Assembly (NCBI GenBank): GCA_026986455.1
Contig: JALSON010000232.1
Coordinates: forward strand, 1-5,628
Reading direction: 5' to 3'
Length of the DNA stretch: 5,628 nt
Origin: Thermococcaceae archaeon
GTDB taxonomy: Archaea; Methanobacteriota_B; Thermococci; Thermococcales; Thermococcaceae
Shown: in pieces, positions 1 to 5,162 of the stretch
How the letters are laid out: each line of letters opens with the position of its first letter
Position numbering within the stretch: position 1 is the first letter of the stretch
Program-made: the position numbers and the translations under genes
The notes under the pieces: generated by a model
The model's input: only the letters and a program-made list of their open reading frames with translations
What the model was told of the DNA's origin: nothing
Database searches by the model: none

Positions 1-47
1 TCCCGAATAATCAGTATGCCGGGTCGGATGGCCTTTATTACTCCCAT
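1..47 (-). CDS. Possible start of an unidentified gene, running off the left edge
   Basis: An ATG at 47-45 opens a frame that stays open to the edge and reads MGVIKAIRPGILIIR. Fifteen codons are too few to identify a family. In favour are the same strand as every other gene here, the AT-rich spacer before it, and a TATA-like stretch centred about 25 bases upstream, which would give a nearly leaderless transcript. Against it, there is no clear ribosome binding site (only a GGT directly before the ATG) and the frame is short enough to be open by chance. No function is assigned. Confidence 0.3.
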   Translation of the reverse strand, partial: MGVIKAIRPGILIIR

Positions 48-70
48 ACCTATTTAACTTTTACTTCGGG

Positions 71-78
71 ATTAAAGT
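71..78 (-). promoter_or_regulatory. Weak TATA-box candidate for the left-edge gene
   Basis: On the minus strand this reads ACTTTAAT. Its centre is about 27 bases upstream of the ATG at 47, so the transcript would start at or just before that ATG. There is no convincing BRE. The call depends on the left-edge reading frame being real. Confidence 0.22.
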
Positions 79-87
79 ATGAATTCC

Positions 88-94
88 AAAAAAA
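88..94 (-). terminator. T7 tract, possible distal terminator of the TA transcript
   Basis: Seven consecutive A on the plus strand are a run of seven U in minus-strand RNA, flanked by CCGA and GG. Thermococcales RNA polymerase terminates intrinsically on U-rich tracts without a strong hairpin. The tract lies between the toxin gene and the possible next gene, where an end of transcription would be expected. It is proposed from position and composition alone. Confidence 0.35.
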
Positions 95-224
95 TCGGCA
101 GCGCTGTGTCATTAGAATTGCATAATGCAAACGTTGCTTATCAAACAAAGTTAAAGCACATCCAGTATCATCCTGCAAAAATTTCGGAGGGCAGAGACGG
201 AAAGGGGATATCGAATCTCAAACC
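95..224. other. AT-rich intergenic spacer with no supported gene
   Basis: I find no convincing protein or RNA gene here. An open plus-strand frame starting at 79 runs through it, but it has no ribosome binding site, matches no family I know, and ends inside the antisense of the mptA tail copy. A small inverted repeat, GCAAACGTTGC, lies near 127-137, and U-tract candidates sit at 177-181 and 88-94. The last bases before 225 (around 218-224) still resemble the sequence just past the mptA stop at 751-758. Confidence 0.5.
177..181 (-). terminator. T5 tract, possible proximal terminator of the TA transcript
   Basis: Five A on the plus strand make a U5 tract in minus-strand RNA, in the context GAAATTTTTGC. 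It is the first U-run of this length after the toxin stop and the mptA tail copy, so it is a plausible first termination point for the antitoxin-toxin message. There is no strong stem before it. Confidence 0.3.
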
Positions 225-254
225 TCAGCTCCAAGTTTCAGCTATGACGTCGTG
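225..254 (-). repeat. Distal direct repeat (mptA tail, copy B)
   Basis: This is the 30-base direct repeat partner of 759-788, in the same orientation, with 25 of 30 bases identical. Weaker similarity continues to the left to about 218 if one gap is allowed (TCAAACC here, TCGAACCT at the other copy). With its partner it frames the toxin-antitoxin pair. Confidence 0.85.
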
Positions 255-257
255 CCC
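225..257 (-). pseudogene. Displaced 3' end of an mptA gene (second copy of the last ten codons)
   Basis: Read on the minus strand, 254 down to 225 encodes HDVIAETWS followed by TGA, exactly the C-terminus of the intact MptA whose last codons lie at 788-759. The copies differ at five of 30 bases, in the D, V, A, E and T codons (GAC/GAT, GTC/GTG, GCT/GCG, GAA/GAG, ACT/ACG). Every difference is a synonymous third position. That pattern is not expected by chance or from a decaying duplicate: both copies diverged while under selection as working gene ends, probably in different lineages. The match fades on the 5' side at the codon before H (GGG against AAG, 257-255), seven to ten bases from the toxin stop. 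No start or upstream part of the gene survives here, so it is a non-functional scrap. Confidence 0.85.
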
Positions 258-264
258 ATAGACC

Positions 265-531
265 TCATGAATAAACGTTCTCCCTCTTCCCGACCTTCAG
301 AACCCTGACGACCCTCTCGTCATTCTGGTATTCAAAAATGACCCTGTATTCACCAACGCGGAGGCGGTAAATGTTTTCATATCCCTTGAGCTTCTGAACA
401 TCAAGATGGGCAAGGGGAAAGAAGGCCAGCTTAGATATTCTGTCCTTTATTAACTCTCTCTCACTCCTTGGGATGCCCTGGAGTTCTTTTAGAGCCTTTC
501 TACTTATGAGAACCCTGTTCTCAAAGCCCAT
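265..531 (-). CDS. RelE/ParE-superfamily toxin of a type II toxin-antitoxin pair
   Basis: The 88-residue protein has the RelE/ParE fold signature: a basic N-terminal helical half (residues 10-35), then LDVQKLKGYENIYRLRVGEYRVIFEY (split here only by description: LDVQKLKG at 43-50 and YRLRVGEYRVIFEY at 55-68), and a C-terminal strand VVRVLKVGKRENVY ending at 87. RelE-type toxins act in the cytoplasm and typically cleave mRNA on the ribosome; ParE relatives act on gyrase instead. The arginines expected for an archaeal RelE ribonuclease are present (R56, R58, R63, R83), so mRNA interference is the likelier activity, by analogy with aRelE of Pyrococcus horikoshii. The length is normal and the gene looks intact. 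Its ATG overlaps the end of the antitoxin gene by 11 bases and has GGTGA three bases upstream (535-539), so the two are translationally coupled. The stop codon lies 7-10 bases from the displaced mptA tail. Confidence 0.86.
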   Translation of the reverse strand: MGFENRVLISRKALKELQGIPRSERELIKDRISKLAFFPLAHLDVQKLKGYENIYRLRVGEYRVIFEYQNDERVVRVLKVGKRENVYS

Positions 532-706
532 CTTTCACCACGTCCCACTCAAGAAACTCATCGTCCTTGCGTTCCTCGATGGCCTTCTTCTCCCATTCTT
601 CAGGTTCAACTTCCTCAATGAGCTGAAGGTTAACTTCAACGAGTTCCCTCAGGAACTTCTCTATCTCCTCTATCCGGTGAATAATCTCACTTAGAGTGGC
701 TTCCAT
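521..706 (-). CDS. Probable RelB-like antitoxin partner of the downstream toxin
   Basis: This 61-residue, strongly acidic protein has an N-terminal heptad-rich helix (residues 4-33, SEIIHRIEEIEKFLRELV and onward) followed by an acidic tail with two tryptophans (WEKKAIEE, then EFLEWDVV). Small acidic proteins with a long helix that wraps the toxin, encoded just upstream of it, are typical RelB antitoxins of archaea. No DNA-binding fold is obvious in so short a protein, although RelB-type antitoxins often autoregulate. The start is secured by GAGGTGAG at 710-717, four bases before the ATG. Assignment rests mainly on position, size and charge, since the family itself diverges quickly. It is the first gene after the 27-base palindrome, which could be its operator. 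Confidence 0.76.
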   Translation of the reverse strand: MEATLSEIIHRIEEIEKFLRELVEVNLQLIEEVEPEEWEKKAIEERKDDEFLEWDVVKDGL

Positions 707-730
707 TCTCTCACCTCGGGTATTGCTAGG

Positions 731-757
731 GGTTCAAATAATTAAAATTTTCGAACC
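731..757. repeat. 27-base imperfect palindrome between mptA and the TA genes
   Basis: The arms are GGTTC at 731-735 and GAACC at 753-757. Pairing continues as AA/TT after one mismatch, and the centre near 744 is AT-only. It begins two bases beyond the mptA stop and ends 24 bases before the antitoxin ATG. It could be a hairpin and U-rich end for the mptA transcript, an operator bound by the toxin-antitoxin complex, or both. Palindromes overlapping promoters are the usual autoregulatory sites of type II TA operons. The sequence cannot distinguish these roles. Confidence 0.6.
737..753 (-). promoter_or_regulatory. Candidate BRE/TATA promoter of the antitoxin-toxin operon
   Basis: The minus strand reads CGAAAAT and then TTTAATTATT, resembling the purine/A-rich BRE plus TATA arrangement of Thermococcales promoters. 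The TATA-like part is centred near 743, placing a start near 717-720 and a leader of 11-14 bases that would contain the GAGGTGAG ribosome binding site. It lies inside the palindrome, so repressor binding there would block transcription. Confidence 0.5.
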
Positions 758-758
758 T

Positions 759-788
759 TCAGCTCCACGTCTCCGCTATCACATCGTG
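759..788 (-). repeat. Proximal direct repeat (3' end of intact mptA, copy A)
   Basis: These 30 bases encode the last nine residues and stop of MptA. They match 225-254 at 25 positions in the same orientation. Because the repeat is the functional gene end here, its wobble bases (GTG, GCG, GAG, ACG) can be compared with the other copy (GTC, GCT, GAA, ACT), which is less GC-rich at third positions. Confidence 0.85.
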
Positions 789-1562
789 CTTGTGTATGCT
801 TTCGTTGCTTATAACCTTCACGTGGATTCTGCCTTTAAAGCGCTCCTTCGCCTTGGCGAATATCTCCCTCGCAACGTCCTCGACAAACTTCGGGTTGGCA
901 AACATCCCCTGCACGACGGCGTTCTCATCGACGGTCTTCAGCAGGGTGTAGGTCGGATGGCTGAACGAGCTCTCGACCACGTCAATCATGTCCTCAAGTG
1001 CTATCTCCTCGTCGAAGGTGGTTCTGACCTCAAGCTCCCCTACAGCCCTCTGTATGTGGGTCTTTCCATCGTTGTTTGCCATCGCATGTGGACAGGCGGT
1101 GTTGCCTATTACCCTGACGCGGAGCACCTTCTCAAAGCTCCCATTCTCGCTCTTGATAACGCCGACCTCAACGTCGTATGGCTCGTAGCTCGTTTTTTTG
1201 CTTGCCGGCGTCTCCCTCGGGATTATCAGGTGGGTTCTTATCCAGACCTCCGCTCTCCTGTGGGGATGCTTGTCCTCAAGGCGCCCTATGATGCACCTCC
1301 CCAGTTCTTCAAGTGAGGTGTGGGCCCTCATAACCTCCTCCTCAACGGCCTCGCTCATGGCCTCTGTTATGCTCTCAACCAGCCGGCTCATGTGGATGCC
1401 CTTCTTTTCGGCGGGGACGTCTATCGTGATCTCAAAGGTCGGAATGAACGTGTAGGTTCTCCCCTTCCAGTTGATCCTCGCAACGGTCTTCAAATTGGTG
1501 ATGCCGACACGGTGAAGCCTCTCCATTATCGCAGGTTTTTCCTCCTGAGTCTCAACGACCAT
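759..1562 (-). CDS. mptA: GTP cyclohydrolase MptA (GTP cyclohydrolase IV / FolE2-like)
   Basis: MptA is a cytoplasmic metal-dependent enzyme that converts GTP to 7,8-dihydroneopterin 2',3'-cyclic phosphate, the first step of archaeal pterin (methanopterin or folate-type) synthesis; relatives also feed archaeosine synthesis. The 267-residue protein shows family motifs in order: RVGITNLK (18-25), [10 protein letters not shown] (41-50), KGIHMSR (54-60), GNTACPHAM (153-161) with Cys157, HIQR (169-172), NPKFVED (223-229) and NESIHKHD (253-260) with His257 and His259, the metal/active-site region. Compared with my recollection of the Methanocaldococcus enzyme, it has ACPH in place of ACPC, lacks about 20 residues before HIQR, and ends soon after the last His. 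A start seven codons earlier (1583) is possible. I prefer 1562 because GGGGTGA lies four bases before it and the promoter would start transcription downstream of 1583. The last 30 bases are duplicated beyond the toxin gene. Confidence 0.94.
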   Translation of the reverse strand: MVVETQEEKPAIMERLHRVGITNLKTVARINWKGRTYTFIPTFEITIDVPAEKKGIHMSRLVESITEAMSEAVEEEVMRAHTSLEELGRCIIGRLEDKHPHRRAEVWIRTHLIIPRETPASKKTSYEPYDVEVGVIKSENGSFEKVLRVRVIGNTACPHAMANNDGKTHIQRAVGELEVRTTFDEEIALEDMIDVVESSFSHPTYTLLKTVDENAVVQGMFANPKFVEDVAREIFAKAKERFKGRIHVKVISNESIHKHDVIAETWS

Positions 1563-1595
1563 ATTCTCACCCCGCTTGGGCATAATCCTGGCAGG

Positions 1596-1603
1596 TTTTA
1601 AAG
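1596..1603 (-). promoter_or_regulatory. TATA box of mptA
   Basis: CTTTAAAA on the minus strand directly abuts the stop codon of the upstream membrane-protein gene. A start about 25 bases downstream falls near 1573-1577, giving a leader of 11-15 bases that carries GGGGTGAG (1566-1573) just before the ATG at 1562. This suggests mptA is transcribed separately from the topoisomerase cluster, although read-through is possible. Confidence 0.55.
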
Positions 1604-2356
1604 CTATCTCAAAAACTCCATGAGCCTCTCATAGCTCTCCTTTGCACGGTCAATATCACCCTCAGCGAGCCTCTTCCCATACTTGGCCTTTTCAAATATC
1701 CTCGTTAGTCTGTCGAGGTCTTCAAGGTCCAGGAATATTTCCCTCAGCTTTGCTTCGTGCTCCCAGTGGGTCCAGCTCTTCTGGTAGGGGTAACCTTTGA
1801 GAACGAGTCCCGCAACAACGTTCTTATACATCCGGATTATCCTCTCCTCCGCTGTTCCCTCTATCGTGTCAAATGTCATGGAGGGCTCAAATTTATACTC
1901 TTCCCGGAGTTCCCGGTGCCTCCTTTTGACTGTCAGGAGTATGCCCGCCAGAATCAGAAAGGGCATGAGGTAGACGTACCATGGGAGGGGCTGCAGCGTA
2001 ACCTTCAGGGCGTCCTCAAAGAATTTGAAATGATAGACCGCAGGTTTTGGCGCCCAGCTCTTCGGGTATTTTCTCCTGACCGGGTTCAGGAGCATATAAA
2101 CGGCCACAACAATTGCGAGGGAGATTATAACAGCCCTTACGGTATCCATCGTGCTGTGCTTCCTGTATGGCGCCCGTCTGAGGTTTAATTTCCCCTCAAA
2201 GAGGGCCTTGAGGATGTAACCGAAAACTGCAAAGAAAAGAAAGCCGTTGGCAATGTAGACCCACTCGACATTCACGGAGCTAACCCCGTGCCTCTCCGTG
2301 GCGGCCAGAATGAGGGTCATCAGAAAAATCAGGAGGAGGAATGAGTATTTCCTCAT
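1604..2356 (-). CDS. Four-helix membrane protein with C-terminal cytosolic DUF4129 domain
   Basis: The 250-residue protein has an N-terminal hydrophobic segment (5-20, signal peptide or first membrane helix) and further helices at about 34-52, 72-91 and 126-143. The basic loops RRAPYRKH and KRRHREL put the loop after helix two, and the C-terminus, in the cytoplasm. Residues about 173-249 look like DUF4129: [18 protein letters not shown], then W-T-H-W-E, then [22 protein letters not shown], matching the LT..FE.A.YG...D pattern. In bacteria and archaea DUF4129 proteins often accompany transglutaminase, DUF58 and MoxR genes, suggesting a role at the cell envelope; none of those is seen here. The start lies seven bases after the preceding stop, with a weak GGAAGG upstream, so translation probably depends partly on coupling. 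Function is unknown. Confidence 0.78.
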   Translation of the reverse strand: MRKYSFLLLIFLMTLILAATERHGVSSVNVEWVYIANGFLFFAVFGYILKALFEGKLNLRRAPYRKHSTMDTVRAVIISLAIVVAVYMLLNPVRRKYPKSWAPKPAVYHFKFFEDALKVTLQPLPWYVYLMPFLILAGILLTVKRRHRELREEYKFEPSMTFDTIEGTAEERIIRMYKNVVAGLVLKGYPYQKSWTHWEHEAKLREIFLDLEDLDRLTRIFEKAKYGKRLAEGDIDRAKESYERLMEFLR

Positions 2357-2363
2357 AGCAGAA

Positions 2364-2753
2364 CTACCTTCCGTTTATCATGTAATAGAGGGTTCTCAGG
2401 GGAATGTTAAGCTCCCTGCTGATCTCCCTTGGCTTTTTGCCCTGTCTCACCATCCGCCTTATCAGGGAGCGCGTCTTCTCATCATATTTCCTCGGCCTTC
2501 CCCTTGAATAGCCAACCGGGATGAGCTTTATTCCCATCTGGGAGAGTGCATTTATGGCCTTCTTGGAGACCTTGGGATACAGACTTGGGGGACAGCCTAT
2601 AACCCTGACATTGGGGGCATTTTCGAGGATTCTCACGAGTATCTCCTTCGTCGGCCTCAGGTTGACGTAGACCTCCGTAACATCCTCATTCAGGAACCGG
2701 TCTATCTTCCTCAAAAGCTCCTCGTTATTCCTCGCCTTTATCTCAACCCTCAT
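2364..2753 (-). CDS. DUF1699-like protein with C-terminal Hin-type helix-turn-helix
   Basis: The 129-residue protein has two parts. Residues 1-82 (MRVEIKARNNEELLRKID, then VYVNLRPT, VIGCPPSLY, KAINALSQMGIKLIPVG) resemble the archaeal DUF1699 family, of unknown function. Residues 84-129 begin RGRPRKYDEKT and continue LIRRMVRQGKKPREISRELNI, then PLRTLYYMI, closely following the DNA-binding end of Hin/resolvase recombinases, where GRPR enters the minor groove and a helix-turn-helix follows. No recombinase catalytic domain is present, so a transcription factor or other DNA-binding role is inferred. Two adjacent ATG codons occur; I chose the second (2753) because GGGGTGA at 2758-2764 is then four bases away. 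A longer frame to 2894 exists but merely overlaps the DUF530 coding region. The ribosome binding site contains the DUF530 stop codon, so the genes are coupled. Confidence 0.8.
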   Translation of the reverse strand: MRVEIKARNNEELLRKIDRFLNEDVTEVYVNLRPTKEILVRILENAPNVRVIGCPPSLYPKVSKKAINALSQMGIKLIPVGYSRGRPRKYDEKTRSLIRRMVRQGKKPREISRELNIPLRTLYYMINGR

Positions 2754-2757
2754 CATC

Positions 2758-3999
2758 TCACCCCTGGAGGAGCTCCAAAAACCTCTTCGCCTTATCGCTC
2801 TTCGGCATAAACCTCTCAAACTTGCCGGCATCAGCAAACAGCGTTTTGTGAAGTCCCGAAATAACAAACCTGCGAATGGCCTCAACCAGTTCATCCTCTG
2901 GTATTAAAAGAATCTCCGCAACCCTGCTCTCATCATAATCGCTCATCCCATAAAGCAGAACCCCTCCGAGCAGGTAGTTGGGCAGGTTTGATAGCTCGCT
3001 CCTCCTGCCGCTCAGAAGCTTCTCCATCTCGCACTTCCTGATAATCAGCATACTGCCGTAACCGGTTCTGAAGCCCTTCTCTCCTGTGAAGGGGAGGTCA
3101 AATATGGAATAGTGGCAGTCTATGCAGAGCCTTATATCAGGATAGAGGCCCAGGGTTTCTCTATCGTTCTCCGATGTCAGGAAGTAGTAGCGGAAGAGGT
3201 CAATGCCAAGGAGCTTTGCCCCTTTTTCCGGGTCAAGCGAGGAATACGCCAGGGCCAGATTATCGACCGTATAGTGGTTGTTGATCAGGACACCCCTTGT
3301 TTTGACCAGGCTGAGAACCCTCCAGCGGAAGCGTTTTCCATACCTCTTCCTGAGCTCGGATTCAATATCGGAGTCGGCCGGCAGGTCAATTCTCGCCTTT
3401 TTCAGCCTGTTCCTGTCCCAGTACTCCACCTCAATGCGCAGGCTCTTCATCCTGACGACGCCCTTCTCCCGGAGCTTGGCCTTGATGAACTTAAAGGTCT
3501 CCCTCACATCCCTGCTCTCATGGCCGAGCAGGCGCAGAACATCGCCTGAATATGCCAGGTGGGGAAGTATCTCAAGACGTCCAATCTGGACGGGCTTTCT
3601 CTCCGCCCTGACACCGCCGGGGCTCTTTATCTCCCTCACATCAATCTCTTTCTTCCCTTCCCTGAATGTATGGTTGGCGGCTATCAGTGCAAGTGCCATC
3701 TTATGGGCGGTTATGGCGGAGCGGAGCCTCTCAAGGGCCAGAACACGGTTGTGCTTTTTCTTGTAAATCCACTGGATGTGGGGGTCTCTGTTTGCCCTGT
3801 CCAGCCCCCTGACCGAGGGCGTTGTCTCACCAACCCTCCTTGAAAGCTCGTCTTCCAGATCCTGGAGCAGGCCCAGGTTTCTGTTCAAATAAAAAGCTAT
3901 GGAGGAGGGCTCAAACTCCTCAAATAGCCCTGTCATATCTATCCCGATATCGTCCAGTATCTTGTTCACCCGGGCGACGAGCTCTTCGGTTGTCGTCAT
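2758..3999 (-). CDS. DUF530 family protein
   Basis: This 413-residue soluble protein has no signal peptide or membrane segment. I recognise it as the archaeal DUF530 family, which I recall being encoded next to topoisomerase VI in euryarchaea; its function is not established. Visible features are a helical N-terminal third (5-110), a basic central section with [23 protein letters not shown] (described as 185-207) and [14 protein letters not shown] (218-231), a Cys-rich spot [11 protein letters not shown] (291-301) giving C292, C295 and H296 with C323 further on, and a helical C-terminus. The Cys/His group may bind metal. The ATG overlaps the top6A stop in ATGA, and GGTGA at 4009-4013 lies nine bases upstream, so it is translationally coupled to top6A. 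A role linked to DNA topology or segregation is only guilt by association. Confidence 0.85.
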   Translation of the reverse strand: MTTTEELVARVNKILDDIGIDMTGLFEEFEPSSIAFYLNRNLGLLQDLEDELSRRVGETTPSVRGLDRANRDPHIQWIYKKKHNRVLALERLRSAITAHKMALALIAANHTFREGKKEIDVREIKSPGGVRAERKPVQIGRLEILPHLAYSGDVLRLLGHESRDVRETFKFIKAKLREKGVVRMKSLRIEVEYWDRNRLKKARIDLPADSDIESELRKRYGKRFRWRVLSLVKTRGVLINNHYTVDNLALAYSSLDPEKGAKLLGIDLFRYYFLTSENDRETLGLYPDIRLCIDCHYSIFDLPFTGEKGFRTGYGSMLIIRKCEMEKLLSGRRSELSNLPNYLLGGVLLYGMSDYDESRVAEILLIPEDELVEAIRRFVISGLHKTLFADAGKFERFMPKSDKAKRFLELLQG

Positions 4000-5162
4000 G
4001 GCAGCAGCTCACCGCGTTCTATCTTCTCGGGCAGATACTTTCTGGCAACAAACTCAAGGCTCTTGTTTGCCAGGGCCTGCTGCTCTATCCTGACGCCCAT
4101 TTTGACGGCCATCTTGAGCTGCCTCTGCCACTCCCTGTTCTGGAACCACGGGTAGTTCATCTCCTCCATAATTCTCTTGTAGTCGCCCGTCGGGCCGCCC
4201 TTCTTGTTTGGCGGGACCCCCTTGAGCTTTTCGGTGACGTTCCTGAGGCCGTAGCGCTCAATATCATCCATGGTCATCCCCACGAACCTCGCCTCCGGCG
4301 TTGCGAGTTTCTCGCTGAGGTATGCGAGGTTGATGGAGCCCTGCTTTATCGTGGAGTAGATATACCATCCGTAGGGGTCGCCATCCGTGAAGACTATTAT
4401 GGGGAGGCCTTCTTCGTAGTGAAGCCTGTGGATTAAACGCCTGACGCCCCTTGAGGCCTGTCCCTGCGTCGCTATGATTAACGCTTTCTCCTTCTTCGGG
4501 AACTTTTCCTCAATCAGACGGTCGGCCATAGCTGCGGTCTCGACGACGAGGGCGTAGTCCACATTAACCTCGACGAAGTGCAGGTGCTCGACCGTTCCCG
4601 GGACGGCCCAGCCGCCCATGCCGAGCTTGCTGGTGTTGAACTCGTCCTCACCGTCCCTGATAACAATATCCCCGTAGATATAGCCGCGCCTGTCTGCTGT
4701 AAGATGCATCTCCTCACGCAGAACTCCGAGCATCCTCTCAAGGTCCTCTATGATGGGGTCGCTCTCCCTCTGATCCTCAAATGTGTTCTCCTTTGTGCCG
4801 GGAATCGTGTGCTTGTTCGCATAGTATGCTTCTCTGAGGCTCGCATGCTTGCCCTCGCTCACGAGCCTTTTGACATATGCCGAGATGAGCAGGGTTTGCA
4901 TGAACTTTCTCGTATGGGCAACGTTGAGGAAGTACCTGCGGGAGAGCTTGTCGCCCATCCTGATGACCTTTCTCTTCTCGTCGAAGTAGACGTTGTTGAT
5001 GCCCCTTGTCGGGATGTCAAAATAGGGGTTACGGCCCTGCCTGACGGATTCAAGGATTTCCCTTCCGAGCTCCTCAAGCTTGGCAAGAACCTTCCGGGGA
5101 TCGTAGGAAAACCTCTCCCTGGGTCTCGACTTCTTAATTGCTATTGCTCTTGATTTAGGCAT
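3996..5162 (-). CDS. top6A: DNA topoisomerase VI subunit A (catalytic, Spo11-like)
   Basis: Subunit A of the type IIB topoisomerase makes the double-strand break through which another duplex is passed; it pairs with the ATPase subunit B as an A2B2 enzyme that relaxes supercoils and separates linked chromosomes. The 388-residue protein has the full set of catalytic residues: the winged-helix 5Y-CAP region with [11 protein letters not shown], where Tyr114 should attack DNA, and a Toprim domain with Glu208 (VVETAA) and TDGDPYG giving Asp260 and Asp262. All lie 11 residues beyond the Methanocaldococcus numbers I recall (Y103, E197, D249, D251), so the spacing is preserved. The ATG at 5162 is chosen over an in-frame one at 5258 because GGAGGT (5171-5176) sits eight bases upstream and the longer version adds 32 residues unlike the family. 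It overlaps the top6B end by eight bases, as expected for subunits made in equal amounts. Confidence 0.98.
   Translation of the reverse strand: MPKSRAIAIKKSRPRERFSYDPRKVLAKLEELGREILESVRQGRNPYFDIPTRGINNVYFDEKRKVIRMGDKLSRRYFLNVAHTRKFMQTLLISAYVKRLVSEGKHASLREAYYANKHTIPGTKENTFEDQRESDPIIEDLERMLGVLREEMHLTADRRGYIYGDIVIRDGEDEFNTSKLGMGGWAVPGTVEHLHFVEVNVDYALVVETAAMADRLIEEKFPKKEKALIIATQGQASRGVRRLIHRLHYEEGLPIIVFTDGDPYGWYIYSTIKQGSINLAYLSEKLATPEARFVGMTMDDIERYGLRNVTEKLKGVPPNKKGGPTGDYKRIMEEMNYPWFQNREWQRQLKMAVKMGVRIEQQALANKSLEFVARKYLPEKIERGELLP

Larger units (their letters stand above)
225..758 (-). mobile_element. Putative TA-bearing insertion bounded by two mptA 3' ends
   Basis: This 534-base segment contains the 27-base palindrome, the antitoxin, the toxin and the second mptA tail, and is delimited by the 30-base repeats. 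The layout is what results when foreign DNA enters at a gene's 3' end and carries a replacement end, as integrases commonly do at tRNA genes and sometimes at protein genes. It would also result if an mptA-TA cassette from a relative recombined over the native gene and left its last 30 bases behind. No integrase, transposase or terminal inverted repeat is present, so any integrase was elsewhere or has been lost. The repeats are seen; the insertion history is inferred. Confidence 0.45.

Noticed and set aside
3..125. Plus-strand frame open from the left edge to a TAA at 123-125, possibly the end of a gene entering the window
   Set aside because: The roughly 40 residues match nothing I know, and all supported genes are on the other strand. 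It competes with the equally weak minus-strand start at 47, so I list only the latter, at low confidence.
79..261. Open plus-strand frame of 60 codons in the left intergenic region
   Set aside because: It has no ribosome binding site, no family resemblance, and its last third is the antisense of the mptA tail copy, whose synonymous-only differences show that the minus strand was the coding one.
225..758. Interpretation of the repeat-bounded TA segment as an insertion sequence or MITE
   Set aside because: There is no transposase, no terminal inverted repeats at the boundaries, and the 30-base repeats are diverged gene ends rather than a short identical target-site duplication.
696..1316. Long plus-strand frames opposite mptA, top6A, DUF530 and the membrane protein
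   Set aside because: These are antisense shadows of high-GC coding sequence; none has a ribosome binding site or a recognisable domain, while the minus-strand genes have clear family motifs.
2754..2894. N-terminal extension of the DUF1699-HTH protein by up to 47 residues
   Set aside because: The extension is the DUF530 coding region read in another frame, and a good ribosome binding site points to the ATG at 2753.
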